From contig NC_019682.1 in assembly GCF_000316575.1 (NCBI RefSeq), positions 2,602,001-2,666,000 of the forward strand: a stretch of 64,000 nt of DNA. Direction: 5' to 3'. The position numbers were made by a program, and so were the translations under genes. Positions 35,797 to 45,500 of the stretch are shown piece by piece. Position 1 is the stretch's first letter. Every line of letters starts with the position of its first letter. Under the pieces are notes generated by a model, which had not been told where the DNA came from, searched no databases, and saw only the letters and a program-made list of their open reading frames with translations. This DNA comes from Calothrix sp. PCC 7507 (GTDB taxonomy: Bacteria; Cyanobacteriota; Cyanobacteriia; Cyanobacteriales; Nostocaceae).

Positions 35797-36381
35797 CTAC
35801 CAAACTTTATTTAAATTCAAAATAAACCCAGGTAACACAGGTTCACAGCTAACATTCGCAGGATTATCTAAACATTCTTCTGGTTTTCCTGGACGATAAA
35901 TATAAACTTGACGATGCTTGCGGTCAATTAGCAAACCTAATTGCACTCCCGGTTCCTGCAGATATTCCGCCATTTTTTCTTTTAAAGGTGAGAGGCGGTC
36001 ACTTGACGATCTCAATTCAATCACAAAGTCTGGACAAATGGGAGCAAATTTTTCTTGCTCTGCTTTGGAGAGCGCATTCCATCTTTCTAGCTTAATCCAA
36101 GAAGCATCAGGCGATCGCTTTGCACCTGTTGATAGTGTAAATCCTGCACTGGAGCTAAAACAGATACCTGTTCCATCTTTTTCTGACCACACCCACAACT
36201 GTCCTAAAATATTAAATTCTCGATTACCTGTCTCTGAACCCGTGGGTGTCATAATCGATATTTCTCCTAATTTATTCCGCTCAATGCGTAAATCACGATT
36301 GACTTGACAAAATTCAAAGAACTGCTCATCTGTCATTTGCATTGATGGTGGAATCTGCAACATTAAAGGAGATGAAAGCAT
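35797..36381 (-). CDS. Uma2-family (DUF820) nuclease-like protein, copy 2
   Basis: A 194-residue near-duplicate of the neighbour 35 bp downstream; the shared unit also includes flanking bases (TCTACCAAACTTTATTTAAA follows both stop codons). The core motif is FAPICPDFVIELRSSSDRL, so the catalytic Asp and Glu are kept. Ribosome site GGTAGG. The order of the pair on the minus strand suggests co-transcription. Confidence 0.9.
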   Translation of the reverse strand: MLSSPLMLQIPPSMQMTDEQFFEFCQVNRDLRIERNKLGEISIMTPTGSETGNREFNILGQLWVWSEKDGTGICFSSSAGFTLSTGAKRSPDASWIKLERWNALSKAEQEKFAPICPDFVIELRSSSDRLSPLKEKMAEYLQEPGVQLGLLIDRKHRQVYIYRPGKPEECLDNPANVSCEPVLPGFILNLNKVW

Positions 36382-36427
36382 AATGCCTACCCAACTGACT
36401 TAATACTTTTATTTTCACGCAAAAACA

Positions 36428-36458
36428 AAAAGACGCGAAGATAAAACTTCGCGTCTTT
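36428..36458 (-). terminator. Terminator of the 1-Cys peroxiredoxin gene
   Basis: AAAGACGCGAAG and CTTCGCGTCTTT form a 12-bp stem around ATAAAA. Read on the minus strand it is followed by TTTGTTTTT. Confidence 0.8.
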
Positions 36459-36479
36459 GCGTAAAATGATTTGACAGAT

Positions 36480-37118
36480 TTATTTATTAGGTTGAGGAGT
36501 TAACCGCAAATAAGGTTTGACTTCCTCGTAACCTTTGGGGAACTTCTCTTTGAGTACTTCTGGATCTTTGAGAGAGGGGACAATTACAACATCTTCCCCA
36601 TCTTTCCAGTCTGCTGGTGTCGCCACGCTGTAATTATCAGTCAATTGCAGAGAGTCAATCACCCGCAAAAGTTCATCAAAGTTGCGTCCAGTGCTGGGAG
36701 GGTAGGTGAAGGTGAGACGGAGTTTCTTACTGGGATCAATAACGAACACCGATCGCACTGTCACGGTTGCAGCAGCGTTGGGATGGATCATATCGTAAAG
36801 GTCAGAAACCTTACGATCGCCATCTGCCAAAATCGGGTAGTTAAGAGTAGTCTTTTGAGTTTCTTCGATGTCTCCTACCCAGCCTTTGTGGGATTCAACA
36901 TCATCAACACTGAGAGCGATCGCTTTGACATTACGCTTGTCAAATTCTGGTTTCAGCTTGGCAACCGTGCCTAATTCAGTGGTGCAAACAGGTGTAAAAT
37001 CAGCAGGGTGAGAAAACAGCACTACCCAGCTGTCACCCGCCCATGCGTAAAAATCGATGTCGCCGTGTGTTGAGGCTTGCGTAAAGTTGGGTACTGTGTC
37101 ACCAAGACGGAGAGTCAT
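36480..37118 (-). CDS. 1-Cys peroxiredoxin (Prx6 type)
   Basis: A 212-residue cytoplasmic peroxidase. The peroxidatic Cys lies in HPADFTPVCTTELG (about residue 45). SVDDVESHKGW and HPNAAATVTVRSVFVIDP are Prx6 signatures, as is the long C-terminal arm ending KGYEEVKPYLR. No resolving Cys is present in the usual 2-Cys position. It reduces H2O2 and alkyl peroxides; it stands alone with its own terminator. Confidence 0.93.
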   Translation of the reverse strand: MTLRLGDTVPNFTQASTHGDIDFYAWAGDSWVVLFSHPADFTPVCTTELGTVAKLKPEFDKRNVKAIALSVDDVESHKGWVGDIEETQKTTLNYPILADGDRKVSDLYDMIHPNAAATVTVRSVFVIDPSKKLRLTFTYPPSTGRNFDELLRVIDSLQLTDNYSVATPADWKDGEDVVIVPSLKDPEVLKEKFPKGYEEVKPYLRLTPQPNK

Positions 37119-37236
37119 GAGAGATTCCCTGTAGTTATAAAAGCTTAAGTATTATACTACAGCAATCGTTACATAAAACCCCGGTTTCCCTATCGGATTG
37201 AGAGGTTTATCAATAAATTTCAGGTTATGTAATTGC

Positions 37237-38415
37237 TTATGGCGATCGCAAAATTTGTTCATATGCCAGGATAGTTTGCTGGGCGATCGCGTGCCAGCTG
37301 TAATTTTGCAGTGCGTAATTTTGAGCGTTTAATCCCCGGCGTTGGCGTTCTTGGGGATTTTGCAAAGCTTCTTGCAATGATTCTGTTAAGGCTTGTATAT
37401 CTGTTGCACATACCCAGCCAGACTGACTCTCACGTATTTGCTCACAAATATGCACCTGATCGGAAATCACTACAGGTATTCCTGCTACCATCGCCTCAGC
37501 TACAGCAATCCCAAAGTTTTCGTAGTAAGAAGGCAAGACGAATAAATCAGCCGCCTGTAATAGACTAGCTTTTAGTTCACCCGTAACAAAGCCAGTGATT
37601 GTCGTGTGCGATCGCAATGGTGAATTGTCAATTTGGCACTTAATTTCTTGTTCATAATCTGGGTCTTGGGGATTGGTTCCAGCTAAAATAAAGTGAAAAT
37701 TGTGCCCGGATACTAACAGCTTCTCTAGGGCTGGAATCAACAAATTTAAACCTTTTTTTGGGTCAATCCGCGACATAAACAGCACTAAAGGCATATCTTT
37801 GGGAATATCCAACAAAATCCGCACATCCTCCCTTTCCCTATTTATTTGCAGGGGAATCACGCCCAAAGGAATCACCAAATCTCGTGTCGATACACCAAAA
37901 CGTAGTGATACTTTTGCTTCTTGATCGCTAGTAAAATGAATTGCTGCCGCACCAGCTAAATTACGACGTTCTAAAACTGCAACATAAAGCTTTTTTAATT
38001 GTTTTTTCTTGCGTAAATCAGCCGGATCGAGAGTTCCCAAAGGACGCAAAATATAGGGTAATTTTTGTTGCCGACAAACAATAGCGGCAGCACTACTTAT
38101 AGGAGAGAACAAAGCATGAATATGTGCTATGTCAAATTCCTGGGCGTGACTCTTTAACCAATCTAGTAAATCCAGTGAAAATTTATAGCGACGAAATGGG
38201 GCGCAATGAAAATATATGATTTCGTAACCATTTTGTTGAATAGGGTAATTTAAGGGCACATCAAGGGGTTCTTGACCGATATCTCCATTACTATCAGTTG
38301 TGATAACTGTAACGGCTACACCCTCTTTTGCCAGCGCGGGAGCTAGTCCTAATACCATTTGACTAGGACCACCATAAATCAAAGAAATTGAGGGAACAAT
38401 ATGTAGAATTCGCAT
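37237..38415 (-). CDS. hpsP: Glycosyltransferase family 4, HpsP-like
   Basis: A 392-residue GT-B enzyme. The N-terminal acceptor domain starts MRILHIVPSISLIYGGPSQM with the G-G-P loop. The donor domain has VLFMSRIDPKKGLNLLIPAL and the E-x7-E region VLPSYYENFGIAVAEAMVAG. The N-terminus and genomic order match HpsP of the hormogonium polysaccharide system in Nostoc. It is the last of four clustered hps-type genes on this strand (L-N-O-P). The symbol is from recalled similarity. Confidence 0.75.
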   Translation of the reverse strand: MRILHIVPSISLIYGGPSQMVLGLAPALAKEGVAVTVITTDSNGDIGQEPLDVPLNYPIQQNGYEIIYFHCAPFRRYKFSLDLLDWLKSHAQEFDIAHIHALFSPISSAAAIVCRQQKLPYILRPLGTLDPADLRKKKQLKKLYVAVLERRNLAGAAAIHFTSDQEAKVSLRFGVSTRDLVIPLGVIPLQINREREDVRILLDIPKDMPLVLFMSRIDPKKGLNLLIPALEKLLVSGHNFHFILAGTNPQDPDYEQEIKCQIDNSPLRSHTTITGFVTGELKASLLQAADLFVLPSYYENFGIAVAEAMVAGIPVVISDQVHICEQIRESQSGWVCATDIQALTESLQEALQNPQERQRRGLNAQNYALQNYSWHAIAQQTILAYEQILRSP

Positions 38416-38449
38416 ATATTTTTCCTAGTAGTCGGTTAGTGGTGTTCAG

Positions 38450-38510
38450 ATCCCCGACTTCTTATAGACACCCGTAGGGTGGCTTCCCGCAGGGTAGAAG
38501 TCGGTGATCT
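38450..38510. repeat. Hairpin repeat between hpsP and hpsO
   Basis: GATCCCCGACTTCT is mirrored by AGAAGTCGGTGATC around a GTAGGGTGGCTTCCCGCAGG core. This dispersed palindrome is also a possible transcript processing or attenuation site inside the cluster. Confidence 0.45.
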
Positions 38511-38521
38511 AATCTGCCTAA

Positions 38522-39706
38522 TTAATGGGATGAACCACGACTAACAAGTTCTTTATAAAACTCTAATTGCTGTTGAGCTAGTGCTTTGTTTGTATATTTG
38601 GAAATTGCTTTTTGATAACCCATTTGACTTAGTCTTTGAGCAAATTCTGATTTTTCCATCAATTGAACTAAACAATTAGCAAGAGCTTGAACATTGCCTT
38701 CAGGAAAGACTAAACCAGCATCACCAATTACGTGAGGAATTTCGCCAGAATCAGAACCAATCACAGGTACTTTGCAAGCCATTGCCTCAATCAGTACATG
38801 CCCAAATTGTTCTTTCCAGCCAGTTGCAGTTAAAGTTTTAAGATTGTAAGTAGTTTCTGATGGCAAGACTAAAGTACTCATTAAATTGATATAGTTAGCA
38901 ACTGCATCATGAGGAACACTTTCGATAAGAATAACCCGCTCCTTAAGATTATTCTCTGTTGCTATTTTAAGTAGTTCTGCTTGCAATATTCCACGCCCCA
39001 GAAGTAATAACTTCCAAGGTCTATCTTGCAAAGTTACTAATGCTTTTAGAAGTGTTAATAAACCTTTTTCTTGGACAAATCTACCAACAAAACCAACTAT
39101 AAACTCACCTGGTTTAATACCCAATTTAGCTGCCAATTCTGTTTGAGGTTGGGGAGTAAATCTATTTTCATCTACACCCAGTTGTGGCATTATCTTAATT
39201 AGACCTTGATATCCTCGTTGTTGCAGTATTTTTGCCCCATCTTGATTACCACAAATAATCCCATCACTATTGTTGAGATTATATTTTTCTAATAAAGCAA
39301 TAGGTAATTTCAGTTGGTATGGTAGATTCCACCAAGTAAAAAATACATTTTTAGCCTTTAATTTTAATAATTGATTTAAGATAATCATCTGAGTATAAGA
39401 CAGTCCTCTAGAGCCTTGTTCCACATGGATGATGTCGGGGCGAAATTGTTGCAATAAAGATATTAATTCAACACCAAAAGTTAGAAGTCCCTGATGATTT
39501 TGGCTAAAATTAGAAAGTGGTACTATTTTAAATGCCCCTTCATCTCGGTATTGAGTTTCAATAATTTTGTTTTGCACTCCTCCAGGTTTCCAGCGTTTGG
39601 GAACCACAACTGTTACTTCAATTCCGGGTTCGAGTCGGGATAATTCACGTAATTTTTCGCAGTTCAGGTCTACAATATAAGTATGGCTAGCAACTAAAAT
39701 TCTCAT
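38522..39706 (-). CDS. hpsO: Glycosyltransferase family 4, HpsO-like
   Basis: A 394-residue GT-B enzyme from ATG 39706 (the GTG one codon earlier is less likely). VGFVGRFVQEKGLLTLLKAL begins the donor domain, and EQFGHVLIEAMACKVPVIGS is the E-x7-E donor site. The N-terminus RILVASHTYIVDLNCEKLRE fits the family named HpsO in Nostoc. Cytoplasmic or membrane-associated; adds a sugar during assembly of the hormogonium motility polysaccharide. Confidence 0.75.
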   Translation of the reverse strand: MRILVASHTYIVDLNCEKLRELSRLEPGIEVTVVVPKRWKPGGVQNKIIETQYRDEGAFKIVPLSNFSQNHQGLLTFGVELISLLQQFRPDIIHVEQGSRGLSYTQMIILNQLLKLKAKNVFFTWWNLPYQLKLPIALLEKYNLNNSDGIICGNQDGAKILQQRGYQGLIKIMPQLGVDENRFTPQPQTELAAKLGIKPGEFIVGFVGRFVQEKGLLTLLKALVTLQDRPWKLLLLGRGILQAELLKIATENNLKERVILIESVPHDAVANYINLMSTLVLPSETTYNLKTLTATGWKEQFGHVLIEAMACKVPVIGSDSGEIPHVIGDAGLVFPEGNVQALANCLVQLMEKSEFAQRLSQMGYQKAISKYTNKALAQQQLEFYKELVSRGSSH

Positions 39707-39855
39707 CACTATTTCTGATTATAAATTTGCTAAACTAAATCACAGATAAATAATTCAAAATCAAACACAGTTTTAGTAGTTTTAGTAGCTCACTAAAAAC
39801 TGGAATACGGTGGGCAATGCCCACCCTACATAACTATCTGAGGGTTGAAAAAATT

Positions 39856-40860
39856 CTAAACTTGTTGATCTAATCGACTATAAATTTGACCATCATTCCA
39901 GATGGACTGAATGACGGTAGCCAAAGCCTTGAGAAAACCTAAAATGTAGAAAAAGCCGCGAGTCAAAATTTTGATAGGGGAACCGCTTTTGTGACAAGGT
40001 GGTCGTCCCAGAACGTGACAGTCGAATAACCGCGCGTAGAGGCGTAAAGCTTGATTAGCGTTGAGGTTTTTCAGCCCTAGTAAGAAATGGTTGTGGTAGA
40101 AAGTGAGTTGATATTTGAGCGATCGCATACTAATATCATGACAACCCCCCGTTTCTTCCCCTAAATGCACTAAAGCAGCATCTGGGTCATACCAAATCTT
40201 ATATCCCGTTTGCCGTAGTCGCAAGCAAAAATCTGATTCTTCGCGGACTGCACTCCCGCGAAACCTCTCATCAAACCTCAATTTGTGGATGCTAAAAATT
40301 TCCCGCCGAAAAGACATATTACAACCCCTAGTTGTCAGAACTTGCTGGGGTTTAATTGTATGTACTAAATCAATATAATACCAAGCAATTCCAGGGTCCA
40401 TTGCTTGGGGTGGCAGATATTCAATTTCTTTGTAATTAGCATCTCCTTGGGTTTTGCCTTCCACGGCATCAGCTAATTTCATCCGATCAAATACCCTGCC
40501 AGCAACAGCCCCTACTTCCGGATTCTGCAAATAGTTTTTGACATGCGCTGTTAAAAATCCAGGGGTTAACTTCACATCATCATCAATAAATAAAATTATT
40601 TCACCGTCTGATCGGCGCACCCCATAATTACGCGCCCCAGGTAAACTTGCCCAATCTAAATGGAACCATTTAATTTTACCTGCTTTTGCCAATTCTTCTA
40701 GGTAAGCTTGAATTTCTGGTTTGTGTTTTGGAGTTTGATCTACTACTAAAATTTCAAAATTTGGATAGTCTTGTTTAAGGACATCATTAACGCTATCACA
40801 CAAGATTTCTTCTCGACCGTACGTCGGTATAATTACGGTTATCAAAGGATAATTATTCAT
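39856..40860 (-). CDS. hpsN: Glycosyltransferase family 2, HpsN-like
   Basis: A 334-residue GT-A enzyme from ATG 40860, chosen because the family starts NNYPLITVIIPTYGRE; the frame opens 20 codons earlier. The nucleotide-binding Asp is in EILVVDQTP, the DxD-like metal site in IILFIDDDVKLTPG, and the acceptor region is REESDFCLRLRQTGYKIWYD. Between hpsL and hpsO; no separate hpsM gene is seen in the 93-bp gap to hpsL. Confidence 0.75.
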   Translation of the reverse strand: MNNYPLITVIIPTYGREEILCDSVNDVLKQDYPNFEILVVDQTPKHKPEIQAYLEELAKAGKIKWFHLDWASLPGARNYGVRRSDGEIILFIDDDVKLTPGFLTAHVKNYLQNPEVGAVAGRVFDRMKLADAVEGKTQGDANYKEIEYLPPQAMDPGIAWYYIDLVHTIKPQQVLTTRGCNMSFRREIFSIHKLRFDERFRGSAVREESDFCLRLRQTGYKIWYDPDAALVHLGEETGGCHDISMRSLKYQLTFYHNHFLLGLKNLNANQALRLYARLFDCHVLGRPPCHKSGSPIKILTRGFFYILGFLKALATVIQSIWNDGQIYSRLDQQV

Positions 40861-40952
40861 TTTTATACTATAAATTTTGCTTCGATTATTAAGATAACTC
40901 ACTATAATCAAACATGCCATTCTGATCTCATATAGAGTCAGAATAAAATCAA

Positions 40953-42611
40953 TTAAGTTTGGATCTTTAGGTGTTTTTTCTTAGTTGCTGATTCCGGTTC
41001 GGCATTTTCCTTTTCTTGTTTATCTATAACCGGCAATTTGAAAAGAATACCCGCAGCAAACCAGTAATATACAGCAACGGGATCGACATCTAAAGGGTAA
41101 TAGTAGGTGTTGTAACTAATAAACAATATAAACACCCACAATGCAGCTCCGTAACTGCGGAAATTACGGTTTTTTATCGAGCGATATGTTTTGAAGGCAG
41201 TGAATGTCAGGGTGGTAACTAAACCCACAAACCCCAGTAATCCTAAAATACCCACCTCATACAATACTTTGGGGTAATAAGTTTCTACTAATTTAGTTTT
41301 ACCCATTGCACGAGCAGAGTTTGTCGCCCGACCCAAGCCACTCCCTAGTGGCCCGTCTACACTTTTCCAATTTTCTGCAAATTGATCAACGATAAACGCC
41401 TGGGGTGGTGAAGCTTCCCAGCGACTGCTAAAACTGTCCAGTCTCTCTTGTACAAGAGTAGGGTTACTCACCATCGCAATTCCCAGAATAATCGCTAGTC
41501 CCACTCCTATAGGAATAAACCTTTTGAGATTGGCAATTTGTCCGGTGAGAAATAGTAAAATTATGAAGCAGGTTGGGACTAAAGCTAAAGCAATTCTCTG
41601 CCCAGAAACTACTGCATTAACAAAGACCATTGCCAAAGAACCTAAACTCACTAATCGCCAAATAATAGAAGGGTCAGCGAAACCAGTAGCAAAGGTAAAA
41701 AATGTGCTGGAAATTAAAAACCATGCCCACTGCCAAGGTGCAACAAATGTTCCAGGTAGGCGAATCATTCCCTGGCTAGGACTATAAACTAGGGAACCAC
41801 CAAAATAACATCGGGCTTCTAATGTCGCCTTAAATAAGGCACTCCCTTCGGCATTTTTAGTACCTTCGCATATCCCGGTTAAGAGGAATAAATATTGAAT
41901 TAATCCCAGCACGCAGCACATAAGTATAAGTACGACTTGCAGGCGAGCTAATAATATAAAATCCCGCTTATCACGAATTAGATAGTAAGTACAACCGATT
42001 AAGGGTACATAACCTAAAAATACTTTCAGTCCCAAAATACCCAAGCCTATGGGTATATCAGTGCCTTCTTTTGCTATAAGTCCACTACTAGGTGGGTTTA
42101 GCTGTTGTCCGCCATTGATAAATATTAGGGTTAGTAAACACAGTCCCAATAAAATAAATAGTGGGGTTTTAATAGCTTTGACAGGAATTAGAGGTATTCC
42201 TTGCCTACGGCAACTTTGCCAAACTCCCATTAGGACTGGAACATAGAAAGCATCTTTAGCTAATTGGAGTATGGGACTATTGCCGATGTAATAGGTGATA
42301 GTCCCTCCGAAGGGTACATAAATGATAAAAGCAAAAAACGCTTGGCGGGGATATTTGTAAGATAGGGACAAGATGAGAATTGCTAAAACACCTGGAATCG
42401 CGGCCTTAATACCACCCACGAAAAAAAGAATAATGCCAAGAAAGAGACCACCAAAGATGGCTTTGTTTAATAAACCTGTGAATTCTTTACGCGCTAAGGT
42501 TGCTTTACGTTTTTGGGCTAATCTTTCTTTGAGGCTAAGGGTAGGTATTTCGGTTTTAGCCTGCTTTTTTGATTTTTTTAACTTCTGGGATTTTGATTTT
42601 AATTTAGGCAT
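40953..42611 (-). CDS. hpsL: O-antigen ligase/polymerase-like membrane protein, HpsL
   Basis: A 552-residue inner-membrane protein. A very basic N-terminal tail (PKLKSKSQKLKKSKKQAKTE) is followed by 10-12 hydrophobic helices. A long periplasmic loop near 385-430 (AFIVDQFAENWKSVDGPLGS, then GLGRATNSARA) is typical of Wzy/WaaL proteins. This matches HpsL of Nostoc, needed for hormogonium polysaccharide. It would polymerise the lipid-linked repeat units made by the glycosyltransferases downstream. First gene of the minus-strand cluster. Confidence 0.8.
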   Translation of the reverse strand: MPKLKSKSQKLKKSKKQAKTEIPTLSLKERLAQKRKATLARKEFTGLLNKAIFGGLFLGIILFFVGGIKAAIPGVLAILILSLSYKYPRQAFFAFIIYVPFGGTITYYIGNSPILQLAKDAFYVPVLMGVWQSCRRQGIPLIPVKAIKTPLFILLGLCLLTLIFINGGQQLNPPSSGLIAKEGTDIPIGLGILGLKVFLGYVPLIGCTYYLIRDKRDFILLARLQVVLILMCCVLGLIQYLFLLTGICEGTKNAEGSALFKATLEARCYFGGSLVYSPSQGMIRLPGTFVAPWQWAWFLISSTFFTFATGFADPSIIWRLVSLGSLAMVFVNAVVSGQRIALALVPTCFIILLFLTGQIANLKRFIPIGVGLAIILGIAMVSNPTLVQERLDSFSSRWEASPPQAFIVDQFAENWKSVDGPLGSGLGRATNSARAMGKTKLVETYYPKVLYEVGILGLLGFVGLVTTLTFTAFKTYRSIKNRNFRSYGAALWVFILFISYNTYYYPLDVDPVAVYYWFAAGILFKLPVIDKQEKENAEPESATKKKHLKIQT

Positions 42612-43115
42612 AATAGCCCATGAATAGATATTTTTAGTTAATAAACGTAGCCATATCAGAATTCACCATAGTTGCTCACTTTAAGGCTGGTTTAATTCAC
42701 TGTTTTTTCAGGAGAGTTCACCAGGATTAATTCTGATATTCATATAACTTCGTCAAAGAAGCTAACGGTCAATAATAACACATAAAATTTTAATGTCGAG
42801 ACAGATAAAATGATGATGGAAAGTATTAAAAATCTAGGTATTGTCAACATCTTAAGCTCTTTAAGGTGCTACGATGTTTTCACAAATCACACAGGATTAG
42901 CATATTATTTACTTTCGCAAAAGGTTTATTCAAAATTAGGTGTGTGATGCTATTTCACTTTTAAGTCACTACAAATGCCACAGCTTCCACAAACAACCAA
43001 GGCTGGTTAATTTGCAGAAGCTGGGACGAAAAATTTATATTTCTTAACAGCAAGCAGGGGGCAAACGGTTGTTTGCCCCTACTCATGGTAATTTTTATTC
43101 TGGAAATCTTCTAAC
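42612..43115. other. Intergenic region between glmM and hpsL
   Basis: No gene. It contains the hpsL upstream region and the glmM terminator (43058-43079). Confidence 0.5.
43058..43079 (-). terminator. Hairpin behind glmM
   Basis: GGGGCAAAC and GTTTGCCCC form a perfect 9-bp stem with a GGTT loop, 37 bp after the glmM stop. No clear T-tract follows, so it may be a dispersed palindrome that doubles as a terminator. Confidence 0.5.
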
Positions 43116-44591
43116 TTAAACTGCCAGATGCTGTTGAACTTGTGAGACTAATTCTTTTGTCCAGTGGTTAGCAAGTTCTGCGTCAGCGGCTTCCACCATA
43201 ACTCTGATTACGGGTTCTGTGCCAGAGGCGCGGACTAAAATTCTGCCAGCATCACCCATTGCAGCCTCGGCGATCGCGATCGCTTGTTGTACAGGTTCAC
43301 AATCTTTCCAGCCTAAACGGCGATCGCGGTCGATGACTCGCACATTATGCAACAGTTGGGGATAGGTCTCAAAGCTTTGGTCTACCATTTCGCCCAGAGA
43401 AACACCCGCCTCTTTCACTAGAGCTGCTATGTGTAAGGCTGTCAATAAGCCATCTCCAGTAATACCATAGTGACGGCACAGGATATGGCCAGATTGTTCA
43501 CCACCCAGCATTCCCCCAGTCCGCAGCAATTCTGCTTGCACGTACTGATCGCCTACTGCTGTGCGAATTAAGTTACCACCGTGTTTTTGCCAAGCCCTTT
43601 CAAAGCCTAAGTTGGCCATGACGGTAGAGACAATGAGGTTATCTGGTAGTTGTTGCTGTTTTTGTAAGTGGCGTCCCCACAGGTAGAGGATATAATCGCC
43701 ATTAACTGGGCGTCCTGTGTTGTCTACTGCTAAAACGCGATCAGCATCACCATCAAAGGCAAAACCTAGATCAGCGTTGTGTTGCTTGACTGTGGCTTGC
43801 AGAATATCTAGGTGAGTGGAACCACAGTTAACGTTGATGCGATCGCCATCCGCTTCGTTGTGCAAGCAGATCACCTCTGCACCCATTTCTTTAAATACGA
43901 CTGACGCCAACCCAACAGCCGCACCCCATGCCAAATCTAAAACAATCTTCATTCCCTGAAGATTGACTACATCCTGCAAAGTCGTTTTCAAAGCCTCACT
44001 ATAATTCTTGACTAATTCATGACGTGCATAATGCCGCCCACAATTACTTACACTGGCAGCTACTGAGATATTCCCACGTAGTCCCGCTTCAATTTCTGCC
44101 TGCAATGCTTGGGGTAACTTAGTACCATCTTCACCAAAAATTTTAATCCCATTGTCCTCTGGTGGATTATGGCTGGCAGAAATCATCACACCACCGATCG
44201 CATTACTGATGCTGGTGAGATAGGCGACACAAGGGGTGGGGCATAATCCCAAATACCAAACCTCTATACCTGCTGCTGTTAACCCTGCACTCAAGGCCAT
44301 AGCTAGCATATCACTGGAGTTTCTCGAGTCTTGTCCGAGAATAACTGGGCCTAATTGAGAAGCATGGGTACGCAAAACAATACCCGCCCAAAAACCTACT
44401 TCCAATGCTAAGGGCGCATTTAGCAAATCTCCCACTTTTCCCCGAATGCCATCTGTACCAAACAAGGGATTTGCTGACAATGCTAATAATTTCAGCCCAA
44501 AATTACCCGCGATATTTTTTCCTAATCCATCAGATTTGGAAGTAGAACCTCCATTAATGTCATTTTGAGTCCGAGTTATCGATGAGACCAT
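43116..44591 (-). CDS. glmM: Phosphoglucosamine mutase
   Basis: A 491-residue enzyme that converts glucosamine-6-phosphate to glucosamine-1-phosphate for peptidoglycan precursors. The phosphoserine loop is [14 protein letters not shown], metal-binding loop is [14 protein letters not shown], sugar-binding loop is GGEQSGHI and the phosphate-binding loop is [24 protein letters not shown] at the start is the family signature. The N-terminus has about 45 extra residues of low complexity before it, common in cyanobacterial members. Start at MVSS (44591); the frame is open 4 codons earlier. Confidence 0.93.
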   Translation of the reverse strand: MVSSITRTQNDINGGSTSKSDGLGKNIAGNFGLKLLALSANPLFGTDGIRGKVGDLLNAPLALEVGFWAGIVLRTHASQLGPVILGQDSRNSSDMLAMALSAGLTAAGIEVWYLGLCPTPCVAYLTSISNAIGGVMISASHNPPEDNGIKIFGEDGTKLPQALQAEIEAGLRGNISVAASVSNCGRHYARHELVKNYSEALKTTLQDVVNLQGMKIVLDLAWGAAVGLASVVFKEMGAEVICLHNEADGDRINVNCGSTHLDILQATVKQHNADLGFAFDGDADRVLAVDNTGRPVNGDYILYLWGRHLQKQQQLPDNLIVSTVMANLGFERAWQKHGGNLIRTAVGDQYVQAELLRTGGMLGGEQSGHILCRHYGITGDGLLTALHIAALVKEAGVSLGEMVDQSFETYPQLLHNVRVIDRDRRLGWKDCEPVQQAIAIAEAAMGDAGRILVRASGTEPVIRVMVEAADAELANHWTKELVSQVQQHLAV

Positions 44592-44672
44592 AAATTTAAA
44601 CACTCCACACAGTCAAACTGGAGAATAGCACTTTACAATTTGTTCAACAATTCCGGCTCAATAACCTTTTGA

Positions 44673-44798
44673 CTACTGAGTATCTGGGCGTAGATTAAGA
44701 TAGTTTTGCACCTTGTCAGTAGTCAACCCGTCAGTTGTCATATACACTTTTCCTTCGCTAACAGCGATCGCGGGTTGCTCCAGTTGATTGATGCTTAC
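44673..44798 (-). pseudogene. Decayed small ORF upstream of glmM
   Basis: A coherent 41-codon frame reads VSINQLEQPAIAVSEGKVYM, then TTDGLTTDKVQNYLNLRP, and stops at TAG. It has no start codon: a TAG immediately precedes GTA-AGC, where an intact gene would need ATG. Composition looks like protein and it contains a HIP1 site. It is probably a small conserved gene that lost its start, or a shorter gene from the internal ATG. Confidence 0.35.
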
Positions 44799-45500
44799 CT
44801 AACTATATACTTATTTTTTTTATTAGACATTGACTTTATCAAGACTATTTATAAGTAATACTACGCATAAATATCTCTCTTTCACTGTAAAGATTGCCTA
44901 AAGTAGATATTTTTATTGCCTTGAATTTAGAGACTGGAGATGGAGACCATGTCCTGGGCATACAACTTTTATATACGCGGCGACATGTTGTTAAGCTAAT
45001 CTGCGTTTAACTTGCATGATTCCTAACTATAATATTTAAAAGCCAGAATAAAAAAACCTCTTGATTCCTTCCTGGGTTATAAATTCTGACTTCTACCATT
45101 AGTGTGAGTATCGCTACAATGGATTGTGTGTTTGATGATTGGAATTATGTAACTTGAGTTATAACTAGCCTATCACAAAAAAAGCTCAGTATTTTTACGT
45201 AGATTCAATAACACTAAAAGACTAAAAAAATCAAATAAAAGAGCTTATATCATAGGCTTTTTATGAATTCTTATAGTAGCTTGATTTCTTTGGCGATGTA
45301 TTAGTAGCTAGTTGTATAAGCTACTCTTTTTTTACTTAGACAACATCTATCGGCTTTTATTTAGAAAAATAGGCTAACAGACACAGTGCCAAGGTTCTAG
45401 ATTTTTGCGAAGATCATAATGTGTGGCCTAATCAGTAAACTGCTGGTTGTAGAATTTCTTAACGAAACCGTCAAGCCTCACATTTATAAAAACGTTCCTT
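44799..45500. other. Long AT-rich intergenic region
   Basis: About 700 bp with no gene or RNA I can recognise. Only scattered AT-rich stretches and a possible promoter for the DHH gene. An unannotated small RNA cannot be excluded. Confidence 0.4.
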
